Position numbers and translations under genes: made by a program
Shown: one piece after another, positions 32,759-40,294 of the stretch
How positions within the stretch are numbered: position 1 is the first letter of the stretch
How the letters are laid out: each line of letters begins with the position of its first letter
Source: Eubacteriales bacterium
GTDB lineage: Bacteria; Bacillota; Clostridia; Monoglobales; UMGS1388
NCBI GenBank assembly: GCA_029004515.1
Contig: JAQVYH010000009.1
Coordinates: 1-46,493 of the forward strand
DNA length: 46,493 nucleotides
Direction: 5' to 3'
The notes under the pieces: model-generated
What the model saw: only the letters and a program-made list of their open reading frames with translations
Databases searched by the model: none
Told to the model about the DNA's origin: nothing

Positions 32759-35551
32759 ATGCCAACAATCGATGATTCTATCCGAAAAATAGATAATGTA
32801 ATATGCAGGCATCTAGATGACATTGAAGATACATCTCGTGGTGCTATATCCCAAGATATTTTAGAGCAGTTAATGAAGTTCGTTAATCATGTGATGCTCA
32901 AATTTTATGCTAACGGCAGAGATATCGTCATTAGCGAAGAAAATATATCTAAGGCAGTCGAGTTTGCTCAAATAGACAGTGAACTACACACTTTATATAA
33001 ATTTCGCAATTATTTGCAAATTGTAACCACCCAATACACTTTGGATGAAGACGGCTCAGAACGATTAATGCTGAAGTATTACCAATACTTGCTAGAGATA
33101 AAGAATCTTCTTAGCCACTACTATGGTATTGAGGTATTACATAACATAGATAAATTTCCTCTGCATTTGGATGATACCTTACAGGAATACTATAAAAAGA
33201 TTTCTGAAAAAATAGAACGTCATCCTGCGGTATTACATACTGATGGCAAGGATAAATACTATATTCAAAAAATTAAACCGCTGTTTGTAAACAGAAAAAT
33301 ATATTATGAAATCACATTTACTCCTATAGATGATAGGAAAAATAAATCCAAATCTAACAGAGTAATTGCTTTTACCAAACTGCCAATCAAAAGTAACTAC
33401 GCATCGAAGTTTCATCTTATGCATGAAACAATCGAAATATTAGGAAAAACAATGCCTATCATCCTTATTGATGGCTGGGAAGTTTCCATCCGTGACTGTG
33501 AGTTTCAAAATTTTATTTCGTTAATAAAAGGTGAGAAAAAAGGAGTACCTTACCCAGAACAACGATTAATCTGTGAATTTCTTACAAAAAAGAAATTCAC
33601 TCTGACTGATTTAATGGACTTCCCGGATAAGGCATATGATAAGATTACTCTCGAATGGAAAAATAACCTTAAATCTTCGATATTTATTCCAATTTTAGAT
33701 GACTGCAGAAATCTAATACGAAACGGTCGCAATGGACAAAATGTGCTTAGATATCTTCTTTATAACATGAACAATGTCATTATTAAGAGCCAATATTCAT
33801 CTGGATACTATAGTAGATATTATGAAGAATGGATAAATGCTGGAAATAGTTATCTTTCTGGTTTGTATTTAGCAAACGGCTGTAGGCAATTTGATTCTTT
33901 ACCATTTAACAGATCTCCTATTGGACATAATCCAAAATTAGGAGCGATATTTGATTGTATTCCTTGTAAGGATAAACGCCCAGAATTATTCGCAAGATTT
34001 ATACGAAACAACACAGAAGGTAAAGGTCAGCTATTCACCGATATTGATGAATTGAACAATTTTCCTGATTACCAAACTCTTATAAAGAGGTATAACGATA
34101 GTCTTTGGGATGGACACAGACCTGCTAGTGATTTGATGTTTGAACACAATCAAGTATTTATAAATGCTTACAATCTTGACACTTGTAAGGTGATTGAGGC
34201 GTTACAAAACCTGGCTGAATCAGGCATTGAAAATTACTCCAATGATGTTGACATTTGGTTACTCTTTGATGATTACGAGATTGACTGTGATGAGAAAAAG
34301 GATATCATTAGCCATATCTTCTCAGAATCAAGGGTTGGTGTAATATATGGTTCTGCAGGTGTAGGTAAATCAACGCTGATAAACCATGTTTCCCACTATT
34401 TAAATGATACAGAAAAATTATACCTAACACAGACAAATCCTGCGAAAGAGAACTTGATGAGAAAGATTGATGCCGAAAATACAACTTTTTCAACAATTGA
34501 AAGTTTTAAGCACCAAGGTTCTTCTTTCACAAAATATAAATTATTAGTTATCGATGAATGTAGCACTGTTAGCAATAAAGATATGGTTGAGGTATTGCAA
34601 AAAGCAAATTTTGAAATGCTTTTATTGGTTGGAGACACTTATCAGATAGATGCAATTCAATTTGGCAACTGGTTCTCCGTATTAAAATCATTCTTGCCAG
34701 AAAGCTCTGTTTTCGAGCTTTCTCAGCCTCATCGAACTAAGGACGAGCGATTGCTTGAACTATGGAATAAAGTCAGACATATGGATGATACTGCAAAAGA
34801 AGTTATTGAGAGAGAAAGCTATTCATTAAAAGTAGAAGAAACACTACTATCTTCTCTTGAACCAGGTGAGGCTATCCTCTGCCTAAATTATGATGGCTTG
34901 TATGGAATAAACAACATAAACAGATTCCTGCAAGAAAGTAATCCTAACCCTGCTGTCACTTGGGATATCCAACAATACAAAGTTGGAGACCCTATCCTAT
35001 TCCTTGACTCAGATAGATTTCGTCCCATCATACACAACAACATGAAAGGCATACTTCAAGGAGTAAAAACAATAGATGCAGACACTATGGAAGAACGTAT
35101 TCAATTTGATGTTGAAATACAAAAGACGGTAGATGAGCGTGATGTTTCAGGCTTGAATCTTGAACTTCTTGAATGTTTCGAGAAAGAAGAAAAATCTTTA
35201 ATTAGATTTTATGTTCATAAACTAAAAAGTGCAGATGAGGATGGCGAAGATTCCGGCACAGCAGTTCCATTCCAAGTTGCTTATGCCGTATCAATCCATA
35301 AAGCACAAGGTTTAGAATATGACTCTGTTAAAATAGTAATAACAGATGAGGTGGAAGAATTAGTAACACACAATATTTTCTACACTGCCATCACTAGAGC
35401 AAGAGAAAAATTGAAGATTTACTGGACCCCAGAAGTTGAAGAAAAGGTAATCAACAGAATCAAGCCCCGAGATATAAGCAAGGATGTTGAACTTTTAAAA
35501 AATTATCTGACTGATAAACAACAAACTGATTCACTTGCTTTTTTGCTGTGA
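32759..35551 (+). CDS. RecD-like SF1 helicase with large unassigned N-terminal half
   Basis: 930 aa from ATG at 32759 (AAAGGGGG seven bases upstream; the ATG at 32753 is too close). Residues 1 to about 500 match nothing I know. The C-terminal part is an SF1B helicase: Walker A GSAGVGKST (about 531-539), Walker B LLVIDECSTVSN, motif III LLVGDTYQIDAIQ, motif IV region LSQPHRTKDERL, motif V SIHKAQGLEYDSVKI, motif VI FYTAITRAREKLKIYW. It would move along DNA in an ATP-driven way. Lying between an unknown protein and XRE/restriction genes, it is most likely part of an anti-phage system. The N-terminal half may sense or cut the target. Confidence 0.9.
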   Translation: MPTIDDSIRKIDNVICRHLDDIEDTSRGAISQDILEQLMKFVNHVMLKFYANGRDIVISEENISKAVEFAQIDSELHTLYKFRNYLQIVTTQYTLDEDGSERLMLKYYQYLLEIKNLLSHYYGIEVLHNIDKFPLHLDDTLQEYYKKISEKIERHPAVLHTDGKDKYYIQKIKPLFVNRKIYYEITFTPIDDRKNKSKSNRVIAFTKLPIKSNYASKFHLMHETIEILGKTMPIILIDGWEVSIRDCEFQNFISLIKGEKKGVPYPEQRLICEFLTKKKFTLTDLMDFPDKAYDKITLEWKNNLKSSIFIPILDDCRNLIRNGRNGQNVLRYLLYNMNNVIIKSQYSSGYYSRYYEEWINAGNSYLSGLYLANGCRQFDSLPFNRSPIGHNPKLGAIFDCIPCKDKRPELFARFIRNNTEGKGQLFTDIDELNNFPDYQTLIKRYNDSLWDGHRPASDLMFEHNQVFINAYNLDTCKVIEALQNLAESGIENYSNDVDIWLLFDDYEIDCDEKKDIISHIFSESRVGVIYGSAGVGKSTLINHVSHYLNDTEKLYLTQTNPAKENLMRKIDAENTTFSTIESFKHQGSSFTKYKLLVIDECSTVSNKDMVEVLQKANFEMLLLVGDTYQIDAIQFGNWFSVLKSFLPESSVFELSQPHRTKDERLLELWNKVRHMDDTAKEVIERESYSLKVEETLLSSLEPGEAILCLNYDGLYGINNINRFLQESNPNPAVTWDIQQYKVGDPILFLDSDRFRPIIHNNMKGILQGVKTIDADTMEERIQFDVEIQKTVDERDVSGLNLELLECFEKEEKSLIRFYVHKLKSADEDGEDSGTAVPFQVAYAVSIHKAQGLEYDSVKIVITDEVEELVTHNIFYTAITRAREKLKIYWTPEVEEKVINRIKPRDISKDVELLKNYLTDKQQTDSLAFLL

Positions 35552-35567
35552 AACAAGGAGGTAGAAA

Positions 35568-35771
35568 ATGCGCATCAGCTATAACAAGTTATGGAAAATG
35601 TTAATTGACAAAGAAATGAATAAAAATGACCTAAAGGAGGCTGCAGAAATCAGTGCTGCTTCCATTGCTAAACTTGGCAAAGGTGCGAATATTACCACCG
35701 ATGTTCTTCTTAAAATCTGCGAAGCAATGGATTGTAAGTTAGAAGATATCATGGAAACCATCAAAGATTAA
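35568..35771 (+). CDS. small Cro/XRE-type repressor
   Basis: 67 aa, MRISYNKLWKMLIDKEMNKND. The helix-turn-helix (LKEAAEISAASIAKLGKGAN, TTDVLLKICEAMDCKLEDIME) is the short XRE class related to YozG-like proteins. AAGGAGG precedes it; 16 bases separate it from the helicase gene. It may regulate the operon or act as a control protein delaying nuclease expression, as C proteins do in type II R-M systems. Confidence 0.88.
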   Translation: MRISYNKLWKMLIDKEMNKNDLKEAAEISAASIAKLGKGANITTDVLLKICEAMDCKLEDIMETIKD

Positions 35772-35791
35772 AGGAATCGTGGACTGCAAAT

Positions 35792-36013
35792 ATGTATCTC
35801 ATATTCGTATTAAACCGAATGGACATATTACCTACAAACGACGCTGCATTTTTGCAGGCTTATGAATGGCTATACAAGACAACGGACCGTTCTGACGCAT
35901 CTATAATAAATAGATGTAAAAAATGGAAACCTTACTCTTCCATTGCAAGTAGATACCTATATCGAGCATTGGATGATGGCTTCACAAAAGAAGATTTTCA
36001 TTTATTCAAATAA
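35792..36013 (+). pseudogene. C-terminal fragment of AlkA-like DNA glycosylase
   Basis: 73 aa frame, MYLIFVLNRMDILPTNDAAF. The matching part starts a few codons before this ATG: in frame upstream the sequence reads ESWTAN, giving the WTA-x-M...LPTND pattern of the HhH-GPD glycosylase C-terminus, with WKPYSSIASRYLYRAL following as in AlkA-type proteins. About 130 or more N-terminal residues, including most of the helix-hairpin-helix, are missing; the XRE gene ends right at the break. The catalytic Asp equivalent (in LPTND) remains. It is either a scar of gene fusion or a kept small protein. No clear ribosome binding site precedes the ATG. Confidence 0.72.
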
Positions 36014-36031
36014 CAAGGAGGATTTATTATT

Positions 36032-36604
36032 ATGAACAATAACAATGTACAAAATTTTAAAGATGAAGCTGAACAACTAATGAAAAACTATTCAGACAGT
36101 TTTTCCGCAAAGCAATACAATGACGAAAACAATGACTATGATATTCTTATGGAATTATTTAATATTTCACCAATCACTAAAAGAGAAAATAGACAGTATT
36201 GGGGAAGGGAACTCGGTAAATTCTGGGAAAGATTCGTTGTTGATTTATTCAAGAATACCCGACCTGATTTATTTAAGCCTGCAGAAAAATATGGTCTAGA
36301 TGAACCATATGACTTAATTGTTGGTAATTATGCAATTGATACAAAATATCGAGTAGGTTCAGGTGATTCTGGAACATTAAAAAAATTTAAGCAATATGGT
36401 GAAATGATAAAGGAACTTGGCTATACACCAGTTTTTTTAATGGTACGAGAAGATAACCTCCCTGCTGCAATGACTGCAATTAAAAACGGAGGCTGGATAG
36501 CATATACAGGAAATGACGCATTTTCATTTATTAAAGAATACACCGGCATAGACATAGTAAAGTTATTTAAGGATTATGGAAATACATATCATATTAATCG
36601 ATAA
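36032..36604 (+). CDS. PD-(D/E)XK restriction endonuclease
   Basis: 190 aa. Nuclease core: E66 in GRELGKFWERFVVDLF, D94 in LDEPYDLIVGNY, and D103-T-K105 in AIDTKYRVGSGDSG. The size and placement facing a class beta methyltransferase indicate a type II restriction enzyme. The pattern recalls the ApaLI-type Pfam family, but I cannot confirm that or the target site. AAGGAGG is followed by a 10-base gap to ATG. It is the last gene of the helicase operon, which is unusual for a plain R-M pair. Confidence 0.8.
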   Translation: MNNNNVQNFKDEAEQLMKNYSDSFSAKQYNDENNDYDILMELFNISPITKRENRQYWGRELGKFWERFVVDLFKNTRPDLFKPAEKYGLDEPYDLIVGNYAIDTKYRVGSGDSGTLKKFKQYGEMIKELGYTPVFLMVREDNLPAAMTAIKNGGWIAYTGNDAFSFIKEYTGIDIVKLFKDYGNTYHINR

Positions 36605-36617
36605 ACTCTAAGAACTT

Positions 36618-36671
36618 AAAACAGAGAAATAAGCTATTGTCGCTCTCGGCAAAGACTTATTTCTCTGTTTT
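36618..36671. terminator. bidirectional terminator between endonuclease and methyltransferase
   Basis: Perfect 16-bp arms (36618-36633 and 36656-36671) with A-rich and T-rich outer ends on both strands, placed between convergent genes. It ends both transcripts. Confidence 0.9.
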
Positions 36672-36672
36672 T

Positions 36673-37596
36673 CTACTTATTTGATGACGCTTTTTCAATT
36701 CTATCATTAGCAATTGATACATATTCTGGATTACGTTCTATTCCGATCCAACTAATTCCCAAATTAATAGCAGCAACAGCCGTTGTTCCTGAGCCTAAAA
36801 ATGGGTCAATTACCACATTACCTTCAATTGGTGGGATAACCATTTCAACTAATTTTTGTATTAACTCTAATGGTTTTATAGTAATATGCGTATTACTCTC
36901 TGTTTTTGGATCTCTTTTAATGTCTTCAATAATATTGGATTGAAAGCCATCTATGTTTGCCCCTTTAGTTTTTAGCAACCCCACATCATATTTTTGTAGT
37001 GTATTCAAATAGTTATTAACGAGAGGTTTTTGAACGACAGTTATTGCCTCCCATTCACTTCTCAATGCGCTGTGCCATCCCTTCCACAGTTCAGAATTTT
37101 CATCACCCATTTTTTCAAGTTTTTTTTCCGCATTAAGACCTTTTGGTATACCGCTTTGCCTTCTCCATACAATAGTGTCTCTTGCATAAAATCCAACATC
37201 TTCAAGAGCAACTTGTATATGTGCCGATGTTCTTGTGCTATTGAATACAAGAACATATGAACCGGGTTTTAGTACTCTAAATAGTTCTGCACCCCACACT
37301 TTTATCCAATCTCTATATTCTAAAATATTATCTCGATTCTTTTTATACCATCTTTCATTTCTCACCCCACCAGCAAGTCCACTACCATATGGGATGTTTT
37401 TCACAAGTGTAGATGACTCTTTTTCCTGACTTCTTTTAATACGTCTTTCAATTTCTTCGTCATCCCAATTTCTTCCAATAAATTCATAATTATATGGTGG
37501 ATCAGTAATACAACCCGCAATAGAATTATCGTCAATTTCCTTCAATACTTCCAGTGAATCACCACATATTACTCTATTAATATATTTATCATTCAT
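36673..37596 (-). CDS. class beta DNA methyltransferase of type II R-M system
   Basis: 307 aa. Motif IV TDPPYNYEFIGR at about 31-42 comes before motif I VIDPFLGSGTTAVAA near 263-277, the class beta order; PLELIQKLVEMVIPP (motif X) lies just before motif I. It methylates N4-cytosine or N6-adenine, protecting host DNA from the convergent endonuclease. It is transcribed with an HTH protein from a strong promoter, so modification can start independently of the nuclease operon. Target unknown. Confidence 0.9.
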   Translation of the reverse strand: MNDKYINRVICGDSLEVLKEIDDNSIAGCITDPPYNYEFIGRNWDDEEIERRIKRSQEKESSTLVKNIPYGSGLAGGVRNERWYKKNRDNILEYRDWIKVWGAELFRVLKPGSYVLVFNSTRTSAHIQVALEDVGFYARDTIVWRRQSGIPKGLNAEKKLEKMGDENSELWKGWHSALRSEWEAITVVQKPLVNNYLNTLQKYDVGLLKTKGANIDGFQSNIIEDIKRDPKTESNTHITIKPLELIQKLVEMVIPPIEGNVVIDPFLGSGTTAVAAINLGISWIGIERNPEYVSIANDRIEKASSNK

Positions 37597-37640
37597 ACAT
37601 ATTATCTCCTAATCTATAATAATTCGCTAACAAAAATCCA

Positions 37641-37835
37641 TTATTCCATCGCACTTTTGCCACTTTCAACCCAAGCATCAAGTTCTGATTTCTTAAATTT
37701 CCACTGTTTTCCTATCTTATGGGCAGGTATGCCGACATCCTTTTTTATCCAATTTCGTATGCTGTCTTTATTGACATCAAGGTATTCTGCCGCAGCATCT
37801 ATTCCAATCCATTTGTCGTCATTATTTTCGTGCAT
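37641..37835 (-). CDS. excisionase-family HTH DNA-binding protein
   Basis: 64 aa from ATG at 37835 (AAGGAGG eight bases upstream; the frame is open seven codons further). WIGIDAAAEYLDVNKDSIRNW and KIGKQWKFKKSELDAWVES form the winged-helix of excisionase/MerR-type small proteins. It is cotranscribed with the methyltransferase. It could control R-M expression or be an excisionase for the island; the operon with the methyltransferase favours control. Confidence 0.8.
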   Translation of the reverse strand: MHENNDDKWIGIDAAAEYLDVNKDSIRNWIKKDVGIPAHKIGKQWKFKKSELDAWVESGKSAME

Positions 37836-37872
37836 TTGCAAAGCCTCCTTATCCAACTACTTCACCACAGCA

Positions 37873-37901
37873 ATTATAACATTAAACAGCCTAAATATCA
37901 A
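37873..37901 (-). promoter_or_regulatory. promoter of the HTH-methyltransferase operon
   Basis: Minus-strand TTGATA (37896-37901), 17-base spacer, TATAAT (37873-37878), about 40 bases before the HTH gene start. Confidence 0.8.
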
Positions 37902-38312
37902 TGAATATATATGATTTGATATGATTTTATATTAATATACACATTAATATCTGACACAAAAAATCCCGAGAATCAGAGTCGCCCCCAACTCTTGGAATTC
38001 CTATTTCCTATTTCCTATATCAATCCCATCAACACAACCTACCTGTTTTTATCCTGTCAACTCAACCCTAAGGTATTTCTATCGTGGATATGTTTGGTTC
38101 TGATTTATTCAATAAAAAATCCGAGAGCCAGAGTTTCTACTCCTACCCTCGGAAATCCCTTTATTTCAAGGCTCTTTAAGCCTTTACCTATCTTTTCTTG
38201 TTATCAATACAACACTCTCCACATGTATCAACTAAGGAAACATATCAATACTAAATTTTCTTAGATATAATATTATATAAAATAATAATTTTCAATAAAC
38301 AAATAATATTAC
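37902..38312. other. AT-rich noncoding stretch with two similar leftward terminator hairpins
   Basis: No gene seen. Two hairpins of the same design, at 37959-37995 and 38112-38152, each show ccgag, an inner gagt/actc stem and a closing cttgg or ctcgg; on the minus strand both are followed by GATTTTTT or ATTTTTT. They look like terminators left after loss of leftward genes. Confidence 0.6.
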
Positions 38313-38532
38313 ACATTTTAACAATACCCTAAACCTTTTAATTATTCCCCTAATCGTTAAAAAGTAGGTGCATAATTTAATTTTAAGGGTGCAAGAGTAG
38401 TCGGCAACTACAGTGCTGAACCACAGCAGAACACCCCATAAACGACAAAAAACCTTGAAACCACGCAGTTTCAAGGTTTTTTTAGATAGAAAAACAGCAA
38501 GCCAATGTATCATTAGCTTGCTGTAATTATGG
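38313..38532. repeat. 220-base direct repeat, copy 1
   Basis: Aligns without gaps to 39715-39934 (offset 1402) with about 16 differences, roughly 93% identity by eye. It contains a dyad region, a multi-stem structured part, a plus-strand terminator (38451-38478) and a minus-strand terminator (38494-38524). Copy 1 has no tRNA gene attached, unlike copy 2. It ends at the bases (tgg) that in copy 2 are the CCA end of tRNA-Ser. Confidence 0.92.
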
Positions 38533-38681
38533 TTTGACTAGGTGTAGTTAGCTTTTTATACAATTTAACGCAAACCCCTTGTAAAATCAGACTTTTTCCT
38601 GTATTATTAGAATTAACAAAACTGGAGACATCTAAATAAAAAGTAGGCTAAATTGGTTTAAGTCACGAAAGGAGCGGCTAT

Positions 38682-39656
38682 ATGACTAATAACACTAAAG
38701 TAACAGTAATACCACCAACTAACAGATACAGCAATAAAGTTGGCATTTATTGTCGTGTCAGCTCCAAAAGTGAGGAGCAATTAAACAGCCTTGTAAACCA
38801 AGTGTCTTTTTTGACGCAAATAGTGTCTACTAAATTAGGCTGGCATTTGGTAGATATATATTTAGATATTCGTTCTGGTTCTGATGCTAAAAGCAGAATT
38901 GAATTTCAGCGCCTACTAAATGATTGCCGTAGCGGTAAGGTGGATTTAGTATTTACAAAGAGTATTAGTAGGTTTGGTCGCAACACCTCTGAAATATTAT
39001 CGGCCATCAATAGCCTTCGTGAATGCCAAGTAGAAGTGGTATTTGACCAAGAGGAGGTTAGCACTAATGACCCATCATCCAGTCTTTACCTATCTATAAT
39101 GGAAGGTGTAGCACAGGCTGAAAATGAAAATCGCAGTAAAAATGTCCGCTGGGGCCTTATGAAAAAAGCTGAGGAAGGCACCGCCAAAATGTTTAATAGA
39201 AAGTGCTATGGCTATGTATTAGATGAAAATGGAGAATTAAAGATTGACCGTGAACGAGCAGACATAGTTATAAAGATATTTGAAATGTACTTACAGGGTA
39301 AAAGCATCGTTGGTATTATAAGTGCATTAGAAAATCAACAGATACCTTCTCCCAGTGGTAAGGTAAAATGGAGTAAGCGTTCCATAGAACTTATGCTAAG
39401 AAATGAAAAATACTCTGGCGATGTGATAATATTTAAAACATACAACTCGGATGGTCTTGTAAAAAGGCGAGTTTCAAACAAGGATGGGGCAAGGGATAAG
39501 TATTTATCTGTTTCAAATCATCCGGCAATTATATCAAAAGAGACCTTTGAGGCTGTCCAATCTGAGATTGAACGCAGATGTAATGTTGTTAAAAGTGATG
39601 ATGCTACAAAGCGTAAGTCTACCAAGTACAGTTCTAAGGCAAAAAATATTACATAA
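38682..39656 (+). pseudogene. serine recombinase lacking its C-terminal part
   Basis: 324 aa, AAAGGAGCGG before ATG. Resolvase domain: GIYCRVSSKSEEQ with the nucleophile serine, DIRSGSDAKSRIEFQRLL, LVFTKSISRFGRN; then the recombinase domain (NRKCYGYVLDENGELKI, SIVGIISALENQQIPSPSGK, RNEKYSGDVIIFK). Intact relatives continue after KRKSTKYSSK into a zinc-ribbon and coiled coil of some 150-200 residues; here it changes to AKNIT and stops. The DNA-binding part is therefore missing and integration activity is doubtful, although the catalytic domain is intact. Repeats flank it on both sides. Confidence 0.85.
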
Positions 39657-39788
39657 TAGCCTATTTTTATATTGTATTTTGCAATACTATCTTGACTAGG
39701 TTGTTGTGATTTATACATTTTAACGATACCCTAAACCTTTTAATTATTCCCCTAATCGTTAAAAAGTAGGTGCATAATTTAATTTTGA

Positions 39789-39838
39789 GGGTGCAAGAGT
39801 AGTCGGCGACTACAGTGTTGCGCTACAGCCGAACACCC
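39789..39838 (+). ncRNA. possible structured RNA within the repeat
   Basis: GGGTG (39789-39793) pairs with CACCC (39834-39838), enclosing GTAGTC/GACTAC (39799-39813) and a second small hairpin; the copy 1 counterpart (38387-38436) keeps most pairs, with a C-G to U-G change in one stem. A plus-strand terminator follows 15 bases later. Could be a small RNA or just a DNA fold; no promoter identified. Confidence 0.3.
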
Positions 39839-39852
39839 CACAAACAACGAAA

Positions 39853-39885
39853 AGCCTTGAAACCACGCAGTTTCAAGGCTTTTTT
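39853..39885 (+). terminator. plus-strand terminator downstream of the recombinase
   Basis: 11-bp arms 39853-39863 and 39870-39880 with loop cacgca and a T-run. It ends transcription from the recombinase side; copy 1 has the same hairpin at 38451-38478. Confidence 0.85.
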
Positions 39886-39890
39886 GCATA

Positions 39891-39926
39891 GAAAAACAGC
39901 AAGCCAATGTATAATTAGCTTGCTGT
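39891..39926 (-). terminator. terminator of the tRNA-Ser transcript
   Basis: Minus-strand ACAGCAAGC/GCTTGCTGT (arms 39918-39926 and 39896-39904) followed by TTTTTC, six bases after the tRNA-Ser(GCT) CCA end. Confidence 0.85.
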
Positions 39927-39931
39927 AATTA

Positions 39932-40023
39932 TGGCGGAGTAGGAGAGATTCGAACTCTCGCGCCGGTTACCCGACCTATACCCTTAGCAGGGGCACCTCT
40001 TGAGCCAACTTGAGTACTACTCC
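39932..40023 (-). tRNA. tRNA-Ser (anticodon GCT)
   Basis: Acceptor GGAGTAG/CTACTCC, discriminator G, encoded CCA (39932-39934), long variable arm typical of serine tRNA, T loop GTTCGAATC, anticodon GCT (39986-39988). It reads AGC/AGU codons. It shares a promoter with the tRNA-Ser(TGA) upstream. Confidence 0.95.
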
Positions 40024-40071
40024 GTAGCTAAATTTGTAATTATATCTATTAAATTGTGGGATAAAAAAAGT

Positions 40072-40158
40072 TGGCGGAGAGGGTGAGATTCGAACTCACG
40101 GCACTTTCGTGTCACTGGTTTTCAAGACCAGCTCCTTAAACCGCTCGGACACCTCTCC
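40072..40158 (-). tRNA. tRNA-Ser (anticodon TGA)
   Basis: Acceptor GGAGAGG/CCTCTCC, discriminator G, encoded CCA, long variable arm (GTGACACGAAAGTGCC), T loop GTTCGAATC, anticodon TGA (40122-40124). It reads UCN codons. First gene of the two-tRNA transcript. Confidence 0.96.
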
Positions 40159-40183
40159 ATGTGTTAGTCAGCCAACGAATGAT

Positions 40184-40213
40184 ATTATAGCATAGTAGAC
40201 ATACCATTGTCAA
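40184..40213 (-). promoter_or_regulatory. promoter of the tRNA-Ser pair
   Basis: Minus-strand TTGACA (40208-40213), 18-base spacer, TATAAT (40184-40189): both boxes at consensus. Confidence 0.88.
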
Positions 40214-40250
40214 GGCTTTTTCACAAAAAAACGAAAAAATATTTGAGGTA

Positions 40251-40279
40251 TATCCGCACTCAGTTATTGAGTGCGGATA
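40251..40279 (-). terminator. terminator after the membrane-anchored protein gene
   Basis: 12-bp arms (40251-40262 and 40268-40279), a strong stem, but the T-run (TTTTTT) starts about 12 bases after the stem on the minus strand, so termination may be imperfect. Confidence 0.7.
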
Positions 40280-40294
40280 TTAATAAAAACTTGA

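Larger units (their letters stand above)
39715..39934. repeat. 220-base direct repeat, copy 2
   Basis: Equal in length to copy 1. Differences include an A-T to G-C pair change in the plus-strand terminator stem (39853 region and 39880 region), a compensatory change that keeps pairing. A 10-base ttgactaggt also occurs after copy 1 (38534-38543) and before copy 2 (39692-39701). This copy abuts the host tRNA-Ser and is likely the original. Confidence 0.92.

Noticed and set aside
35568-36013. XRE and glycosylase fragment as a single fused protein with a frameshift
   Set aside because: The XRE gene has a normal C-terminus and length; the glycosylase frame is different and begins only at the joint.
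37641-37835. Phage excisionase (recombination directionality factor)
   Set aside because: The fold allows it, but the gene is cotranscribed with the methyltransferase and far from any intact integrase, so a regulatory role is preferred.
38292-38513. Minus-strand 73-codon frame
   Set aside because: It runs through terminator hairpins in the 220-base repeat and has no ribosome binding site; the repeat is better explained as noncoding.
39932-40023. tRNA-Ser(GCT) as the attachment site of the element
   Set aside because: The repeat shares only the last three bases of the tRNA; no part of the T arm or anticodon is duplicated in copy 1, unlike classical tRNA integration.
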